Numbered from the stretch's first letter, positions 28,017-41,600 are shown. The stretch is DNA of 64,000 nucleotides from Ascidia mentula (GCA_947561715.1 OX387198.1:6758001-6822000), one strand, 5' to 3'. A program made the numbers and translations. The notes: generated from the letters alone by a model not told the origin.

Positions 28017-31000
28017 ATGGCTTCGACGCTAACATATCTCGACGGTTCGCGTATCGTAAATAAAAACGAAGACGTCCACAGCCTGGAAGACGGCGATTTG
28101 AGCTCGTTGAGTGATTTCGGTGACGACAATTCGTTGGATGAATATTTCGAAGACGACCTTATCCCCGACGATGAAAATGACATGTCCATAATCAGCAGCA
28201 ACGCAGACGAAGACGGTGATGTGGTTGTGATTCCTGGTCGTTCTGAAGGAAATTACACAGACGCGGATTACTCTTGGAGAACTGGCTACACCGTCAATTG
28301 GAAGTCATACGGAAGTCATAACAAAAGTAACAACAATGCTGTCCATGAAGATTTGGGCAATGGACGATTGCGTTCAATCTCCGATGTTACAATCGCTGCA
28401 ACCAAACCCCCGACAAAGAAAAAACTTAGTGTTGGTAAGATAACATATTACAAAGTTTAAGTGCCAATGAAATGCGTTTTCGAAATCACAAATTGCAGCA
28501 TTTAAGTGAGTGTATTGTTTCTAAAATATAGTGAGGACAAATTACATTTGTGTATGTGATTTTTTAGATCTAACAGAACCAGACAACACACCCTCCACAA
28601 ATACTTCCTCATTCTTTCGCAGTATTGGAAGCTGGTTTCGTGGTATGTATGCATTGCTTAAATATATAATAAAACTAAGTTTAATCGTGTTTACAAACAA
28701 AATTATTGTTAACATTACCTTTTTGACATGTATTGGTGTATGTATATATATACACTCATTAGCTGTATTTAAAATCAAAAAATTGTTGGTTGTAGAGTGT
28801 GGTCAGAAGAAAGTACTAGCAGCATTCTGGATTGCTATAGATCCCAACTCCCAAAGAAGCATTAATTATCTCTCTCCATAACTATATATGTATATTCTTA
28901 AGGGAGTAACAACTCCGTGAAATCCCTGCCAGAAGCACCAGCACCACAAAATAACAACGAAAAAACTTCAGTGAGAACAATCAGTGGCACAACACCACAA
29001 ACAGAGAATCACAAAGATCATGTTGTAAGTTGTCGTAGTTAATTAAAATAAATCAATGTTTCCGACAGTTGCAATTAAATGTTCTAAATTAATTTTAAAC
29101 TCTGCATTGTTTTGTTCATAAATTCCTTTAATTCTAGAAACATTTTATTGGTGCTTATGTAGCTATTAATCAAGCTTTAAAGTGGTGTGAGTGCCATGTG
29201 TAAACTACTTTGGTGCCGTTACCCTTTATTAGAGAACAATGTTAAGTTTCTCATTGTTTGTGGAGTACAAACAAGATTTGTGTTGGCTGAATATTTTGTA
29301 TATTCTAGGTTGGAACTTCTTTTTCTTCATTTAATAACCAAGGCACTTTACGAAACAGTCAGAGGAAAAAAATTCATTTTTCTCTGGAAGAAAAAGAGGA
29401 TGATTTAAGGTAGACATTTTGGACAAACATGAAGGTTTGCCATATTTGAAATATTTTAATTACCCAACTTTCTCCTCTTGTAGTGAATGTGAGGAGTCAT
29501 CAAGTACAGAGTCATTATCTCCAAGACCTACTTCACTGAGTAGCCAAAAACAAGCAGAGGCTGCAGGTATTATATACCAGGTCTTGTGTAGTTATAATCT
29601 ATTTAAACAGGGTTTAAACTTGATCAGTGTCTGGTTGTGGTGTGATAATTTGTTAGTATGCCAATATAGCTACACTAAACCTAAAGTTCAAATGAAATAA
29701 TTTAATACTTAACTATGATAAGGTGTATACATGATTAGTACCCACACAAGAAAAAAACTGTCTCTCTGTTTGATAAGATTACAGACTGAAATTATGCCTG
29801 CAGTTGTTCCAAAGTTTATTGCAATGACAAGATATTAAAACATATTAATTGTCATATTTGTCAAGACTGTTTAAGTAATTTGTGTGCTATGTCTTCTAAC
29901 CTATTTTTGTTCTACAGGAACAGTTTCCCCAAACTTTGTATGTGACACCACATATGAATTGTGCACCACCGACAGTCAGCAGTACATTTGCTGGCAGAGA
30001 CAGTTTCGCAAAACACCTGGAATCATGGTGTCGAGGAAGCCCATTAACTCTTCATTGATTGGTGACGCACTTGTGAGTTTACTGCCATCAATTAATCATG
30101 ACAGAGGAAATGAGAAACTGGTATAACTTCAGTGATTTTCTTGTGCAGATTGTGCCAGGAAATAGCTTTGGATTTCTTGATGGAGAGCCTGAGTTACAAT
30201 ATATCAAGCTGTTTGGATGGGCAATGTAAGCACTTACCAGCTCTATTTTTACTTTTTGTGGTAGAAAAATATGCAAAACAATGCTTTGTAGTGTCCTTTT
30301 CCCTGCGATCAATTGATCATGTTTATAAAAGTGTGTTTCTTGTGCAAATAGTCAATGTGTGATTGCTTAGGGTTTAACATGTTGTCTTACTTCTAATTAC
30401 AGACAGAAAAGGTTACGACAAATAATCTGTCAAAACCATGATGGAGAGTTGTTAGTGGTAAGTGTTTGTGTTTGGTTTTCATATTCAAGCATTCCATGTA
30501 CAATGTTAATAGGGGGAGGCAATAGTTTTGCCGATGAATATTTCCGAAGGGAGTTTATCAGATAGCAGCGAAAGCAGGGATGAAATAGAGCACACCAAGC
30601 AGTGCCTGAGAACAATATCAGTGGAATTGGATGACGATGAGGCATCGGAAAGGGAATACTGCAAAACGGTGAAGAATCTTATCTATGTACCAGTGATGAG
30701 AGTCCCCAGTCTTATACAGGACACTGTGAATGCCTATCTGGCTTTCAGAGCTGCAATCAGGGCTGGTAAGTTAGATGTTGGTATCCTGAATTGGATTTTG
30801 GGTAGCTCTGTGTGTGGGGTGCATTTGTAACATTTTAATTCTCATTATTAGCCAATAACTTACAATTTATTGTAAATAACTGGGTTTGTAGTTGGTAGTA
30901 ATTTTGGTCTATGCTGCGTTTTGGGGACATTTGGCTTTATAAATGTGACTACGAAATTCTCATTATGCATAAATGGGTTTGTGTTAACAGTGAAGTCACA

Positions 31001-31993
31001 CAACCAAAACTGCGACGAAGCAAAGAAAATTCAAACGGTGATCTGTCCGCAGTTGTGTGGTGACATCGGAAAGATGCCTGCCGGCAGAATTGCGTTGCAG
31101 GTTAGTTCCAAAAGTTACGAATTTTTTTGATGAGTTTCGTACGGTGGAAAGTTTCTTTTAACAATGCGCCTCTTTAACATGATGCGGTGTTTTTTACCGC
31201 ACTTTTTTAACCGTCAACGAGCTGATGTTTGCTGTGTTTTTGCATTTGCAAAAGGAAAAAACAAGTGGTTGCGAATATCTTAAAAAATCTGTGAAAATCT
31301 TGTTCAAAATACCAATTTTTCGTCCTGAGTTCCTGTCGTGAAAAGTTGCTGTCACTAATCCGCTTTTACCGTCAACGAGCTTTCTGTGTACAACGCCACT
31401 TGTGTCTGAGCTGAGCGCTATCTTGAGTTGTTTAGTGTGGGAAACACGAACATGTAACACAAACGCCACCAGGAAGGAACGTGAGAGCAGCTTCCATCGC
31501 CAAAAATGTCGCTGTATTTATAGCTAGGGTTTTTCATGGTTAAACATACCGTTTCCTTTATTGTTTCAAAGGAAATGTAATACTCGCTTGACTGCACATA
31601 TATATATATGGGCATATGTAACTTGTATTTTGCAAGAAATCGTTCGCTTTCTCACAGAAAAGGGCTCATCTTATCAATGTCATTGTGATATAATTTGATA
31701 TCACACATGGAAATATGTTTTTACGTGAAACTCCCATATCTGTCATCTTTAGAGCAGTGAGTTTTCCAGCAGTTGTGAACAACCAGTGGAAATGTTGTTC
31801 CGCTCGGGAGCCGTATCATCATTGCCCGCCTGTGTTATCACAGGCAAGCAAGGCTTGGGATCTTTTCGTTTCTAAAATTAGGATTTTGAATGAGTGTGCG
31901 AACAAATCCTCTAGAACTTCGCTGGTTGGGGTTTTGTTGTGCGCGTTCCGCCTCAGTGACCCTGAACCCGTAGGAATTTCATGCCACGAGTAG
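28017..31993 (+). CDS. Macro-domain protein with acidic N-terminal region
   Basis: Exons 28017-28434, 28568-28642, 28903-29024, 29363-29409, 29484-29566, 29918-30072, 30149-30225, 30403-30457, 30513-30765 and 30991-31100 are phase-consistent (465 codons). A tentative last exon, 31844-31993, adds ASKAWDLF and a stop (514 aa in total). If the last donor is unused, the protein ends at 31130. Residues 1 to about 250 are acidic, Ser-rich and probably disordered, with a basic PPTKKK patch. From about residue 255 the chain resembles bacterial/phage-type macro (Appr-1''-p processing-like) domains: WQRQFRKTPGI, PGNSFGFLDG, LFGWAMQKRL, NHDGELLVGEAIVLP, MRVPSLIQDTVNAYLAFRA and VICPQLCGDIGKMPAGRIA. A Ser/Asp/Glu-rich insert interrupts the domain after GEAIVLP. 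Inferred role: binding or hydrolysis of ADP-ribose or a derivative. Its divergent neighbour is PARP1. Confidence 0.8.
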
Positions 31994-34900
31994 CGTGAAA
32001 ACCCCTTGCGATGAAACACGAGTACAGTTCTCAATATGAGGAACCCAGCAAACTGCGGAAATGGCCATCAAGTAGCACGTTTAGCTCAATGATTTATTCA
32101 TGCATTAAGTTGGTTTATTGCAACAGTGAACATAGCACCTCGAGGTTTAAAATGGTGGTATCGAATTTAGTATTGTGACGTAAACATTTAGGAGTGTGAC
32201 ATCAGCAACCACAATTTTGTAATCATATTGAACTGCAAGGGTATTCATCTCGGTCGCATTGTGTATTTCAATAGCTTTTATATTGCGATTACCTGTCGCA
32301 TCGTTCACTCGGCTCTTTGAGTTCGACGCCGTCATAAAAAATCCCTGTGATCTTATCTCGTTGCAAATACCAAAGTTTCGCCCGATGCAACCGCTCCCCG
32401 TCGTTCGCTTCGGGGCATTTTTAAAGCATTCTAAAAGCCGCTGGCACGCCGCAAGGTTTGACACTTCCACCGTTTGTGTTGTCAGATGAAAACTGCGTAT
32501 GATTCGTTCTCACTCAACAAACGACACGACATTAAAATGCCTATCGACCTCGGCTCCATGGCAACCAATCACGTGGAACTGGCAACGGCGAAAAACGGAA
32601 ACTGGTGCTGAGATTTTACGGAGTGTTTTCACCAGATTTCAACCTATCTGCTTTTTAGTATTTTTTATGTCTTAAATATTTCGAAAATGCTGCCATGCCA
32701 TGTGAAACGTGTTCGTATTTAACACAGAAGATTAAATCGTTGCTGTTAGAAGTGGACGTATTTTTGTATCATTTGTTTTTGCACGCTGCACTCACACTCC
32801 GGAAGTTGCTTTTTTCCTCGTCACCATCAGTGGATGCAGATAACTTGACGCGTTGAATTTCGCTTCCCCTTGCACATGATGCTGACTGACACTTATAAAA
32901 CCTTGCCCAGTTTATAAAAGTTCGTTTTAACCTTTATATTTGCACTTTGCAAAGTCAATGTCATTGCGACGTTGCGTCGATATGTGGCCATCTCCTATAA
33001 TGCACTGCTGTACTTATTCGTTTATACAATAATTTTTGGTTTCTGGTGTTAAAACATATATTTTTCCATTTTGCTATGTTAAACCTAAAATTGATAGCTT
33101 GAAAGTGTCATGAAAACCTTCATTTACATGGAAATATTACAAATATGTCTTCCTTTTCTACAGTTGTTTTTTTAACGCTCTTCCCATATATACTGTGGTA
33201 TTGTACATACTGTACACATAGCAAAGCAATGATTATTGCACTTTAGTTGGCTAGCTGCAATACATTTGTTTTACTTTTCCGCTGTAACTACGTCTTACTC
33301 TGCCTTTTTTATTCGTTCTTAACTTCATGGGCGCTTTAACAATAAGTTTGAATACGACCTACCTGTATACATTTACCAAGTATTTAGTCTATTTTGCCTA
33401 AAAAAGAGCCCAAGTCACTGCCCAACATCAATCAAGACAAAATGAAATTTGACCTCTAAAATTGAGATAACACCACTTGTGACCTTTCCACGTGCAGTAT
33501 GTCGATCTCCACGACCTTCGGCGTCTACCACGCGCCGATACAATTTTGTAAGATAAACACTGGAAACAAACGATACGAAATGTGTTTTTGTTTCTTTCAT
33601 CATATCGTTTTCTTCTTTTTACTTTGTAATGTTTTACTTTTCGAACTCTGACAGCGTTGACATTCCCCCTTGATACAGTAAGTGTATCTGTATCGTGGAC
33701 CTGTTTATAAATAAATATCAATTTAGCACTATAAGCTTGATGTCGTGGCTGCGTCACCAAATGTTGAGAATGTGTGAACCAGCATTCATATGCATACCTG
33801 AAAAATCCTATATGTGGATTAAAATAGTGTAATTCCCAGTGATGTTGTACTGCTCATAATTTAGTTTCCACCTAAAATATTGACATGTTTCGAATCGGTA
33901 AAAGCATATAGCTGGAGGCCAAATTGTATTTGAGCACCGTTTGGTAAAACGAGACATTCTCTTGTAACAAAACCTCGGCACGCCCGATTAACTTTGTGAG
34001 CAGACTTGAGTCACATCATGGCTATAAACGATGGAGTCCTCACCCACGTACATTTTCTTACCTTCGTATAGCTTGTAAGCGTTAGTGCGTAGGCCCAGGA
34101 TACTTATCATCATAGTGGACAATTATAGCACATATACTTATTAGGCTGTGGTTGCTAAAAATGCCTTGGAAATGCGTGACATTGTCCTGAAATAACGGCC
34201 GAATACGGTAAGTTTGAAACGCACAGCATGGCCGTGCAGTGAAGGCGTATCTTGAAATACCCGTTAAAAAGGTGGTCGGAAAAATAAAAAAAAATGTCCA
34301 GATAAAAACAACAAATTGACGAAGACGTGTCGTGGAATATACATACTTGTAAATCAGTTCACATCGTTTGGAACAAAGGAACATGTACAGAAGTATATAA
34401 ATGTCATCAAAAGTGTCTTTTCGTTTAGTTGGAAAGTCTGATTTGAAAATACTTTAGCCTACATGTGATTATACGTAACGCAAAAAACTAAACCATGAGA
34501 TCGCAAGCAAAGGCGCCAATCTTTGATTTAGCTCTTCCACCCTCTGTTATGGTTCCAAACTTGTTCAGCTTAGTGCGAAAAGAGTGCATGACTTTTCGAT
34601 TGCTAAAGATTATCGACCTCTGACCTAAATACAAAAAAAATATTTACTTTTCAAAACAAAAGAAATTTTATTTACTTGGTAAATGTGCGGTAAAAAGTCT
34701 TCTGTTTCAAAATTAGTTTTGGCAATGTGGCGCTCATCAAAGGGAAACAGGTCCAAACCCAACTGGTGATCAAGGCGATGATGCCGCCTATAATTGGAAC
34801 AAAATGTCGTAATTTAATCCTCGATTCCTCAAATACCAGGCGGCCATCAAGGTGGGGTTATAATTGCTTTCAGATTCCGTGCGAAATTTATCCTCGTGGA

Positions 34901-36624
34901 AACTGTAACAAGTTGCATGGACTTGGGTTTATATAGAGCAGCGGTTCGTAGTACTTTATTACAACCTCTGCTCAGAGTGCCGTTTAGTACTTCCCACTAT
35001 ACTACAGTTACATTCCCTTAACGGTTCATAATGTTGTTGCAAATTTGAGGCATTTTATTCAGTCTCCTCATTTTGGCACTCGTCGTATATATGGCCATAT
35101 TTAATTACAACAATTCATAAAGAGGCTACGGCCTTTGCCACTGTGGGTATTACGTCAGTTGTTCCAGTATTTAGGCGGGTTCTTTGTGATTCTATCTTTT
35201 ACCGCTTGTGCCTGTTTACAATAATAGCCTGCATGGTGTTACGTCGGATTCGACCTGATGCCCCCATAATGGCGAATTGCATTAAGTTGATCATGTATAA
35301 TGTATGACATGATGGATAACAGCTTCCATTTCCAAAATACCAATTTAAATACAACTGTTTTTTTTAATCTGACTGCAGGAACAAGTATAAGCACTAAAAC
35401 CTGAAAGTCAGAAAGTATTTGGTGATCTCGTGCCATCCACGCATAATACGACGCTTGAGCGACACCACGTGGTGCAATTATAAGACAGTCACAATTAACA
35501 CTACTACATAACGTGGTTTTCAAAGATTTAATCTATATAGGTATAAGGGCGTGTCACGGTTTTCATTTTAGATGCGGAATGCAGAAAAAATAGTTATCTT
35601 CAATATTTGTTCAAATATTTTTGTATGCCCGTGTTTTCATGACGTACGAAAATATCGTTTTCCAAAACGGTATTTTTCCTCAATATCCCTGGAATTCGGA
35701 GCACGAGAAGTTTATTCTCTACCAGAAATATTCGAGGAAATGTTGTTCGAAGGAAACACTCTATCAAGTGGGAGTGAGAATATGTACATATATTTTGGTA
35801 CTCTGAACCGGTAAAATTTCGGAACAACGTATACGGCCGCTGATTTTTTTAAAATCTGTGCATTTTGCTCTAAAGGAATTCCATCAAATGTGGAAAAATT
35901 ACTGCTGTCTTCGTGATATAAACTGAGCCAAACACGGCCCGAAAGATGTTTCTGAAACGTGAACTGGCAGAATGTATTTTTAAGGACCGGTAAAAAAGTT
36001 AATCCGGACCGCCGCAGGTTTCGAACCAGAAGAAGAGAAAAAACTGCATAAGACGTATAGATTTCCCACAGGCAACTGCATTTTGTCATGATGCTAATAT
36101 ATATATTCTTACGATTATGCGTCTTGGATGATTGTATCAACCTATAGGTAAGTCCTAAAATCACTTTTTAGGTCACAATACTAACATTTGTCCTGATCTA
36201 TACCTTGGACCTTTCTGCTGACCTCCGTTAATTTTGATGCTTTACACGGCGATGCACAGCTGTAAGCTTTATAGGCCAATAATAGAAAACAAACAGTGGC
36301 GAGCGTGCGTTTTATTGTGACGTAACAATGCAACACGACGGCAATTGCAAAAATTGGGGCGTGTCAATAAAACTCATCGCACTTCACGAAAACGTAAACG
36401 CAGCTGAAAGACACTGGTTTCACACAATGGCACAAATGCAAGCGCAATAAATGAATGAGCTCCAACAACGCCAGTGTTTTAATATAAAAATATACGCCTG
36501 TCAACAATAAAAATCTATGCGTGGTGCCGCGTGTTTTGCGTTGCTCGTCGTTTAAACACTCAACGTATTACTTTGTTGCTGACGTTGCTAGGCATATGTT
36601 AAATTAACTCGAATTAATTTAAGA
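31994..36624. other. Intergenic, no supportable gene
   Basis: No exon chain or domain recognised. The longest open frame (150 codons, minus, 36164-35712) has no family signature and overlaps open frames on the other strand, so I treat it as chance. Confidence 0.5.
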
Positions 36625-37949
36625 TCAACATGATCCATAAACGGCGTTCGACCTCTGTTGGAGTTCATTCTTTTGCTGACGAAGTCGCGACGTTTTCTCT
36701 TCCAATTGTCTGATGCGGATCTCGCATTTCTTGTGGTGTTCACGCAGAATCACGATCCTACGCAGTGGCACTGGCTTCGAAAACCTTTTTCCTTTACTGG
36801 GGGGAATGGAAACAGGAAGAGATTTTTTCGGTAGGGTATTTGCATTGACATCGGTCGCTCTTTTATCATCAACGGCACCGGGTCTTTCTTCCAGGCCGCG
36901 CGTCTTTGGGCTCGCCGCCTGAGGAACAACGTTGCAAGTCAAGGCGCCTGTTCTTTCCTTGATAATCTCCCTCTCCTTCACAGAAGTGCGAATGTCCTTT
37001 TTAAGGATGCTGGACTCAATAATTCCAACATCGTTCCTTTTGGGTGCAATCACGCCATATCGCTTTTTTATCGATACTTCCAGCATAGGTTTCTTTGCTG
37101 CTCCTGCAGCATCACGCACAGTCGTACCAGCACTTGGCATCAAGTCTTTTACAGCAGTCGTCAGTCTTAGATTTTCTCTGCAGTCCAGGACAGCTTTCGA
37201 GTGTCTCTCCGTGAGATTGGATGCCCTCTGGCACGTAAAACCGGTGGGTTTCGGCGCTAACGACTTGCGAAGGCCGAGGGCGGTTGCAGCCACGCTCCTC
37301 TGTCGATCTTTCAAGTGAAACCACATACTGATATTCTGTTCCAAATTCTTCAGATCCGCAACAGTCTGCAAAGATTTTTAATTTTAGTTGCAAATAATAA
37401 AAACATGTTTTTTTTAAAAAACAGTTAAGCTCTAGTGATATTCCGGCTAAATTGTATGCGAACAACTTTTTTGTTGGGTACTATATAAAACTGAAGAAAC
37501 ACAGGAACTACACGAAAATTGCTGAAACAACTAACGCAATCAGAGATAAATATCTCTAAGTATGATTACCATTTCTCTTATTTTAAGAATTTTATTTTTG
37601 AAAAGTGTGCTAACTTGTCTTCAGGTTTCATCAGTACGGTTTATTAATTGGTATGAACTTTTTGTTACAGATAGGTATTAAAAAAAATATCGATAACTCC
37701 CATAACCATAAAGCCACATTGAACAATACACAAATTTTAACGAGTGGTACCGTACATCCTCGCAAAGCAGCGTGCGTATTTTTTAGTTTATGCATATGGT
37801 AACCCTGCCTGTGTTCATGTGTTGGTTTACATTTAGCACATCTCGCCTGTCGAAAACTATCACTAAGCACCCAACACATAACAATTCCACGAAATAATTA
37901 AATCAATGAAACTTACCATTCTCTTGAAGTGGTCAACGTTGAATTTCAT
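36625..37949 (-). CDS. Uncharacterised protein, paralogue A of a head-to-head pair
   Basis: Two exons on the minus strand: 37949-37917 (11 codons, ending in Met, phase 0) and 37365-36625, giving about 257 aa. I do not recognise the family. Visible features are an N-terminal helix-like block (DLKNLEQNISMWF...DRQRS), a short block SKAVLDC, a Lys/Ser/Pro-rich low-complexity middle, then LREHHKKCEIRIRQLEEK followed by a Gln/Lys/Arg-rich stretch likely to form a coiled coil. No signal peptide or membrane segment. The same three blocks, the same phase-0 intron after residue 10-11 and a similar tiny first exon occur in the plus-strand gene at 40515-41600, which supports both as real genes. A basic, probably nuclear or cytoskeletal protein is a guess only. 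Confidence 0.75.
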
Positions 37950-40514
37950 ATCTTAATGATAGACGAAAGCTTTACCACAATCTTCAGACACAAAAATCAC
38001 ACCTTGCAAGTTCGCTAACAATTGTAAGACAGCTGCAAAGTAGAACAAGTCCGGTTAGATCAGCAGCAACAGTCTTTCAATGACCTCGAATGCCAGGCGA
38101 CCGGCATCCATCGCACGACATATATTCGCAGCGTAACAATATGCCCTAACTGCCGCCATGTTGTTTTAAGCAAGAGCGATTCATTCCGTTAATTTTTTCT
38201 CTAAATCAGGTCGCAATACGATAATCCGTACAACACTTTCGCGAAGAGGATTACTGCCCTGGAAATTGGTTATAGCTGCATTACGTCCCACGTTATAAGA
38301 CTGTAGAAGCGACAGCAGCTGCTACTGGATTACGTGTTCGGTACCCGAAGCATGCCACCTTTATACGCAACGACTTTTACCCATCGACAGGCGCTGGGCA
38401 GTTATCTACTTTTCTCACCTTGTTCTAGAGCTGCGCTATTGTCTTCCGCCGGCACAAAAGAGCTTAGAACAACGGTCTTTTCAAGTTCACCAGCACGACT
38501 GATAAAACTGTAGCGCACTCGTACGCGGCAGACTCATTACACATTGGTGTTTACGCAGGGGATTACAGCCCCTCTTTCACATTCAGCGCCATTACTTACC
38601 AGCACCTGTACTCTGTCTACAATTATGAAAAGACTATTATCAATAAGCAAGTCGCCATTGGCAGAAATCATGGCGTCGGACATTAAGTGTTCCACTTAGT
38701 TACACGTTTTCTAATTGCTTTTATTCCCAATGGACGTAGAATGCAAAAACATTTGCACTATTTGCAACTGCCTTGATGCAAAAAAGTATGTATATGGAAT
38801 TAATATTGGCAGCTTATTAAATTTACTACAAATTGCAATATTACGTAACAATTTAACCTTTGTTGCTATCTTTTATTTGCTAGAAACAAAATGTAGCAGT
38901 CAGTAGTCTTCAAAATTTATTTTTATTTTTTGTTCGCTCAAAGCATTTTTAACTGTCTAGATTTACATTATCAGACAAAATAATGCCACGACGATAAAGT
39001 TGTATTTGTTTTACGAACTTGTTTTTGCAAAGTTTTGTATGTCGAAGATATGGCGAGCAGGCCGTTATCGCCTGTTGTGTTTTCTGATTGCCATTAGACA
39101 TTGTTCATGTATTGATTAGGAGCCTTAGAATTAGAATATTGGAGATGCCTGAAAAGGGCGTTATCGCATTTTGACGCGCCAGCAACCAACCATTCAGCGA
39201 ATGTTTGCTCACTGTAACCTTGAACGCTGGCAAAGGTGTTAGAAGTACAGCCTTCGAGCCGAAGGTGCTTTTCAAAGAGTAGATGGCAGTTTTATTCGAG
39301 GCCAGCCAGGGTGACGTGTAGTAGCAGACATCAAAGATGGTTTATTTACAGAGACATTTGCATTTTTGGGTGTACAGGACAGTCAAACAAAGCATTCGGC
39401 TTGACCTTGTAGTACATAGAACAAAAAAACCCAGGCGTCTTGATGACTCAGTCGGCCCACTTTGAATTGCCTCGCCACATCTGCCGGTTGTTTACAACTT
39501 GCCCTGTGCGTCACATTCGTCTGAAAACCCAGTGTGTCAACAGACTGCAGTGCAGCGCATTCCCATGGCACGAACGGTGACTTCGGCCTTACTCAGACAG
39601 CCGGTGCAGTCACTGCAGTGCCTATGTAAGGTCGTCGGGTCAGCCCTTTCCAATACAGCGGTCAAATCAAGTCTTGGTATTGACGGGCACTTGCTTGTAC
39701 TGCGCACTCCTTATGACCCGAGCGGCGATTACGAGCGTGCGTTTGCACGAAATTCAGAAACTGGTCAAGCGAATGGAAATTGATAGACAGCGATGCGCGA
39801 CGATAAACAATTTTAATGGGGATATGAAGGAGGTTTTAGAAGCGTCTTATCAGTACATGGGGCATTTCAAATGCGCGACACTTTGGGATATATATTTAGA
39901 TATGGTGTTATTTTTATTTCACGCTCTGAGCAGATTTTCGTGAAAAAAACGTGAAATCAACTTGGTAAATTATTTTCGTGATTATTTGCAGAAGACAGAA
40001 AATGAAGAAGGGTTACTAGGTTACGTGTATAATGCAAATAAATCCCAACATACCAGTGGGAACCAGCACATACGCAGGAAGTGAGCAGCAACGAATAAAA
40101 AGGTACTTGCATCCGGCGTGTACAAGAAACTTATTAGGTTTAATACGACGGAGAGCAGCCGCTATTGGGTTTATGACGTTCAAACAGCTTGACCGAAACG
40201 TTGCTACTTAATAGCAATTGACAATCAGTAGCAGCTCGGGAAAAGAAAAACTGAACGAGCCTTGGACTATTTTCGTAATCAATTATTCCGGCGCACCAGG
40301 CATCCATTGTTTGTGACGGCATTGCCGCGCGAGCAAACACCAACGGCGCCTTTCTCACACGTTGTTTTTCAGTCTTCGGGTGCTTGTAGCGCGGCAATTA
40401 GTTCCTGTGTTCTGTGTGACGCGCGTGCTTCGGGAATACGAGAGGCAGAGTATAGGGTTGTGAAGACGGACGGCATTGCTTCGCATGCTTTTTTGGGATA
40501 ACCGTTGAATAAAC
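37950..40514. other. Intergenic between the two divergent paralogues
   Basis: About 2.6 kb containing the two divergent promoters. Small open frames at 39499-39943 and 40140-40501 show no domain. Nothing else recognised. Confidence 0.5.
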
Positions 40515-41600
40515 ATGACTGTCACATCGGATAGACATCACATGGTAAGATGAGATTGTTTTATGCTTATATGGAATAACTGCACGAATTTGTTTGAGAT
40601 AATTTTAGGACGTCAACAAAGCACGTGACTTTGCTTTCCATAAAAGGTTTTGAAAACAACACGTCGCCTCACTTGTTTTTCTCGCCAAGAATCGAACGAA
40701 ATTTATTGCAAGATTGCTTAATGCCTTTCGAATAATAAATCTTGTTTATAAAGAAACCATTATGAGGAAAATACACTTATGCTCGTTGTACGTTTATATG
40801 GAAACACGGGATTAGACAAAGATAGTTTAAAACGCAGGACAGCAAACATCGTGCAAATTTTTCTAGAAACAACAAGGACTTGTTATATGCACTATAACAA
40901 ACTATACGTTCAAACGATTGTAATGTTCACTGAATATTATTTCTATGTTCGTTTTACACAGAACGTTAACGACCTGCACAAGTTTGAGAAGAACATCACC
41001 GGCTGGTTTCAGCAGTGGGACAGGCAAAGAAATTTAACCACCAGTCGATTTGCGCAAGACAACAGGCCCCCGGCGCACGGAAGTCCCAACAAAACAAACG
41101 GAAATTCAGAAATGCACACCAAAGCTCTGCTGGACTGTAAAACCTCGACAGGTCCCGGAAAACAAAACACAAGAAACCACGATTCTGTCAGTTTCAAGTC
41201 AAGGGGCGTATCAGCTTTTGCCGCGAAACTGCGAAGCTTAAGGTGTCAAAGCATAAGCTCTAGGGCAAAGAAAAACGCCGCAGGAGTGTCAACTGGCGGT
41301 CGCAAACTATGGACTATCACCAGCAGGTCTTCGTTTTCACGTTTGACGCCACTCAAAGAGACCGACCAAGCTACGATATCCACCTCTGAAGACAACCAGC
41401 GAAACAGGCCGGAGTTGGAACGGCGGGGCAGCAGTCACAGTAACATGTATTCGCTTTTGTTGTCGCTCAAGGAGGACGTAACGCCAAACCGACAGCGCCG
41501 TTTTCCCAGAACAAACTCCTTGCGAAGGTTTGTGACGCTTCGCGAACATCGGAAGAAATGCGAAATGGGTTTGATTAAAGTGGATACAAAACATACCTAA
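40515..41600 (+). CDS. Uncharacterised protein, paralogue B of a head-to-head pair
   Basis: Exons 40515-40544 (10 codons, phase 0) and 40962-41600, giving about 222 aa. The first exon is too short to be seen alone and was located by its donor and by analogy with the minus-strand copy. Shared with paralogue A: DLHKFEKNITGWF...DRQRN, TKALLDC and LREHRKKCEMG. The C-terminal coiled coil of A is missing: the chain stops about nine residues after KKCEMG, by true truncation, by a frameshift or because a further 3' exon was missed (a GT follows GAAATGG). The middle is Ser/Thr/Arg-rich and poorly conserved. Function unknown. Confidence 0.72.

Noticed and set aside
35712..36164. 150-codon open frame on the minus strand
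   Set aside because: No family similarity seen and an overlapping plus-strand frame exists; could be checked with RNA-seq but not supportable now.
40779..40961. Apparent upstream coding extension of paralogue B
   Set aside because: A TTTTACACAG acceptor at 40961 and comparison with paralogue A show this is intron; the true first exon is 40515-40544.
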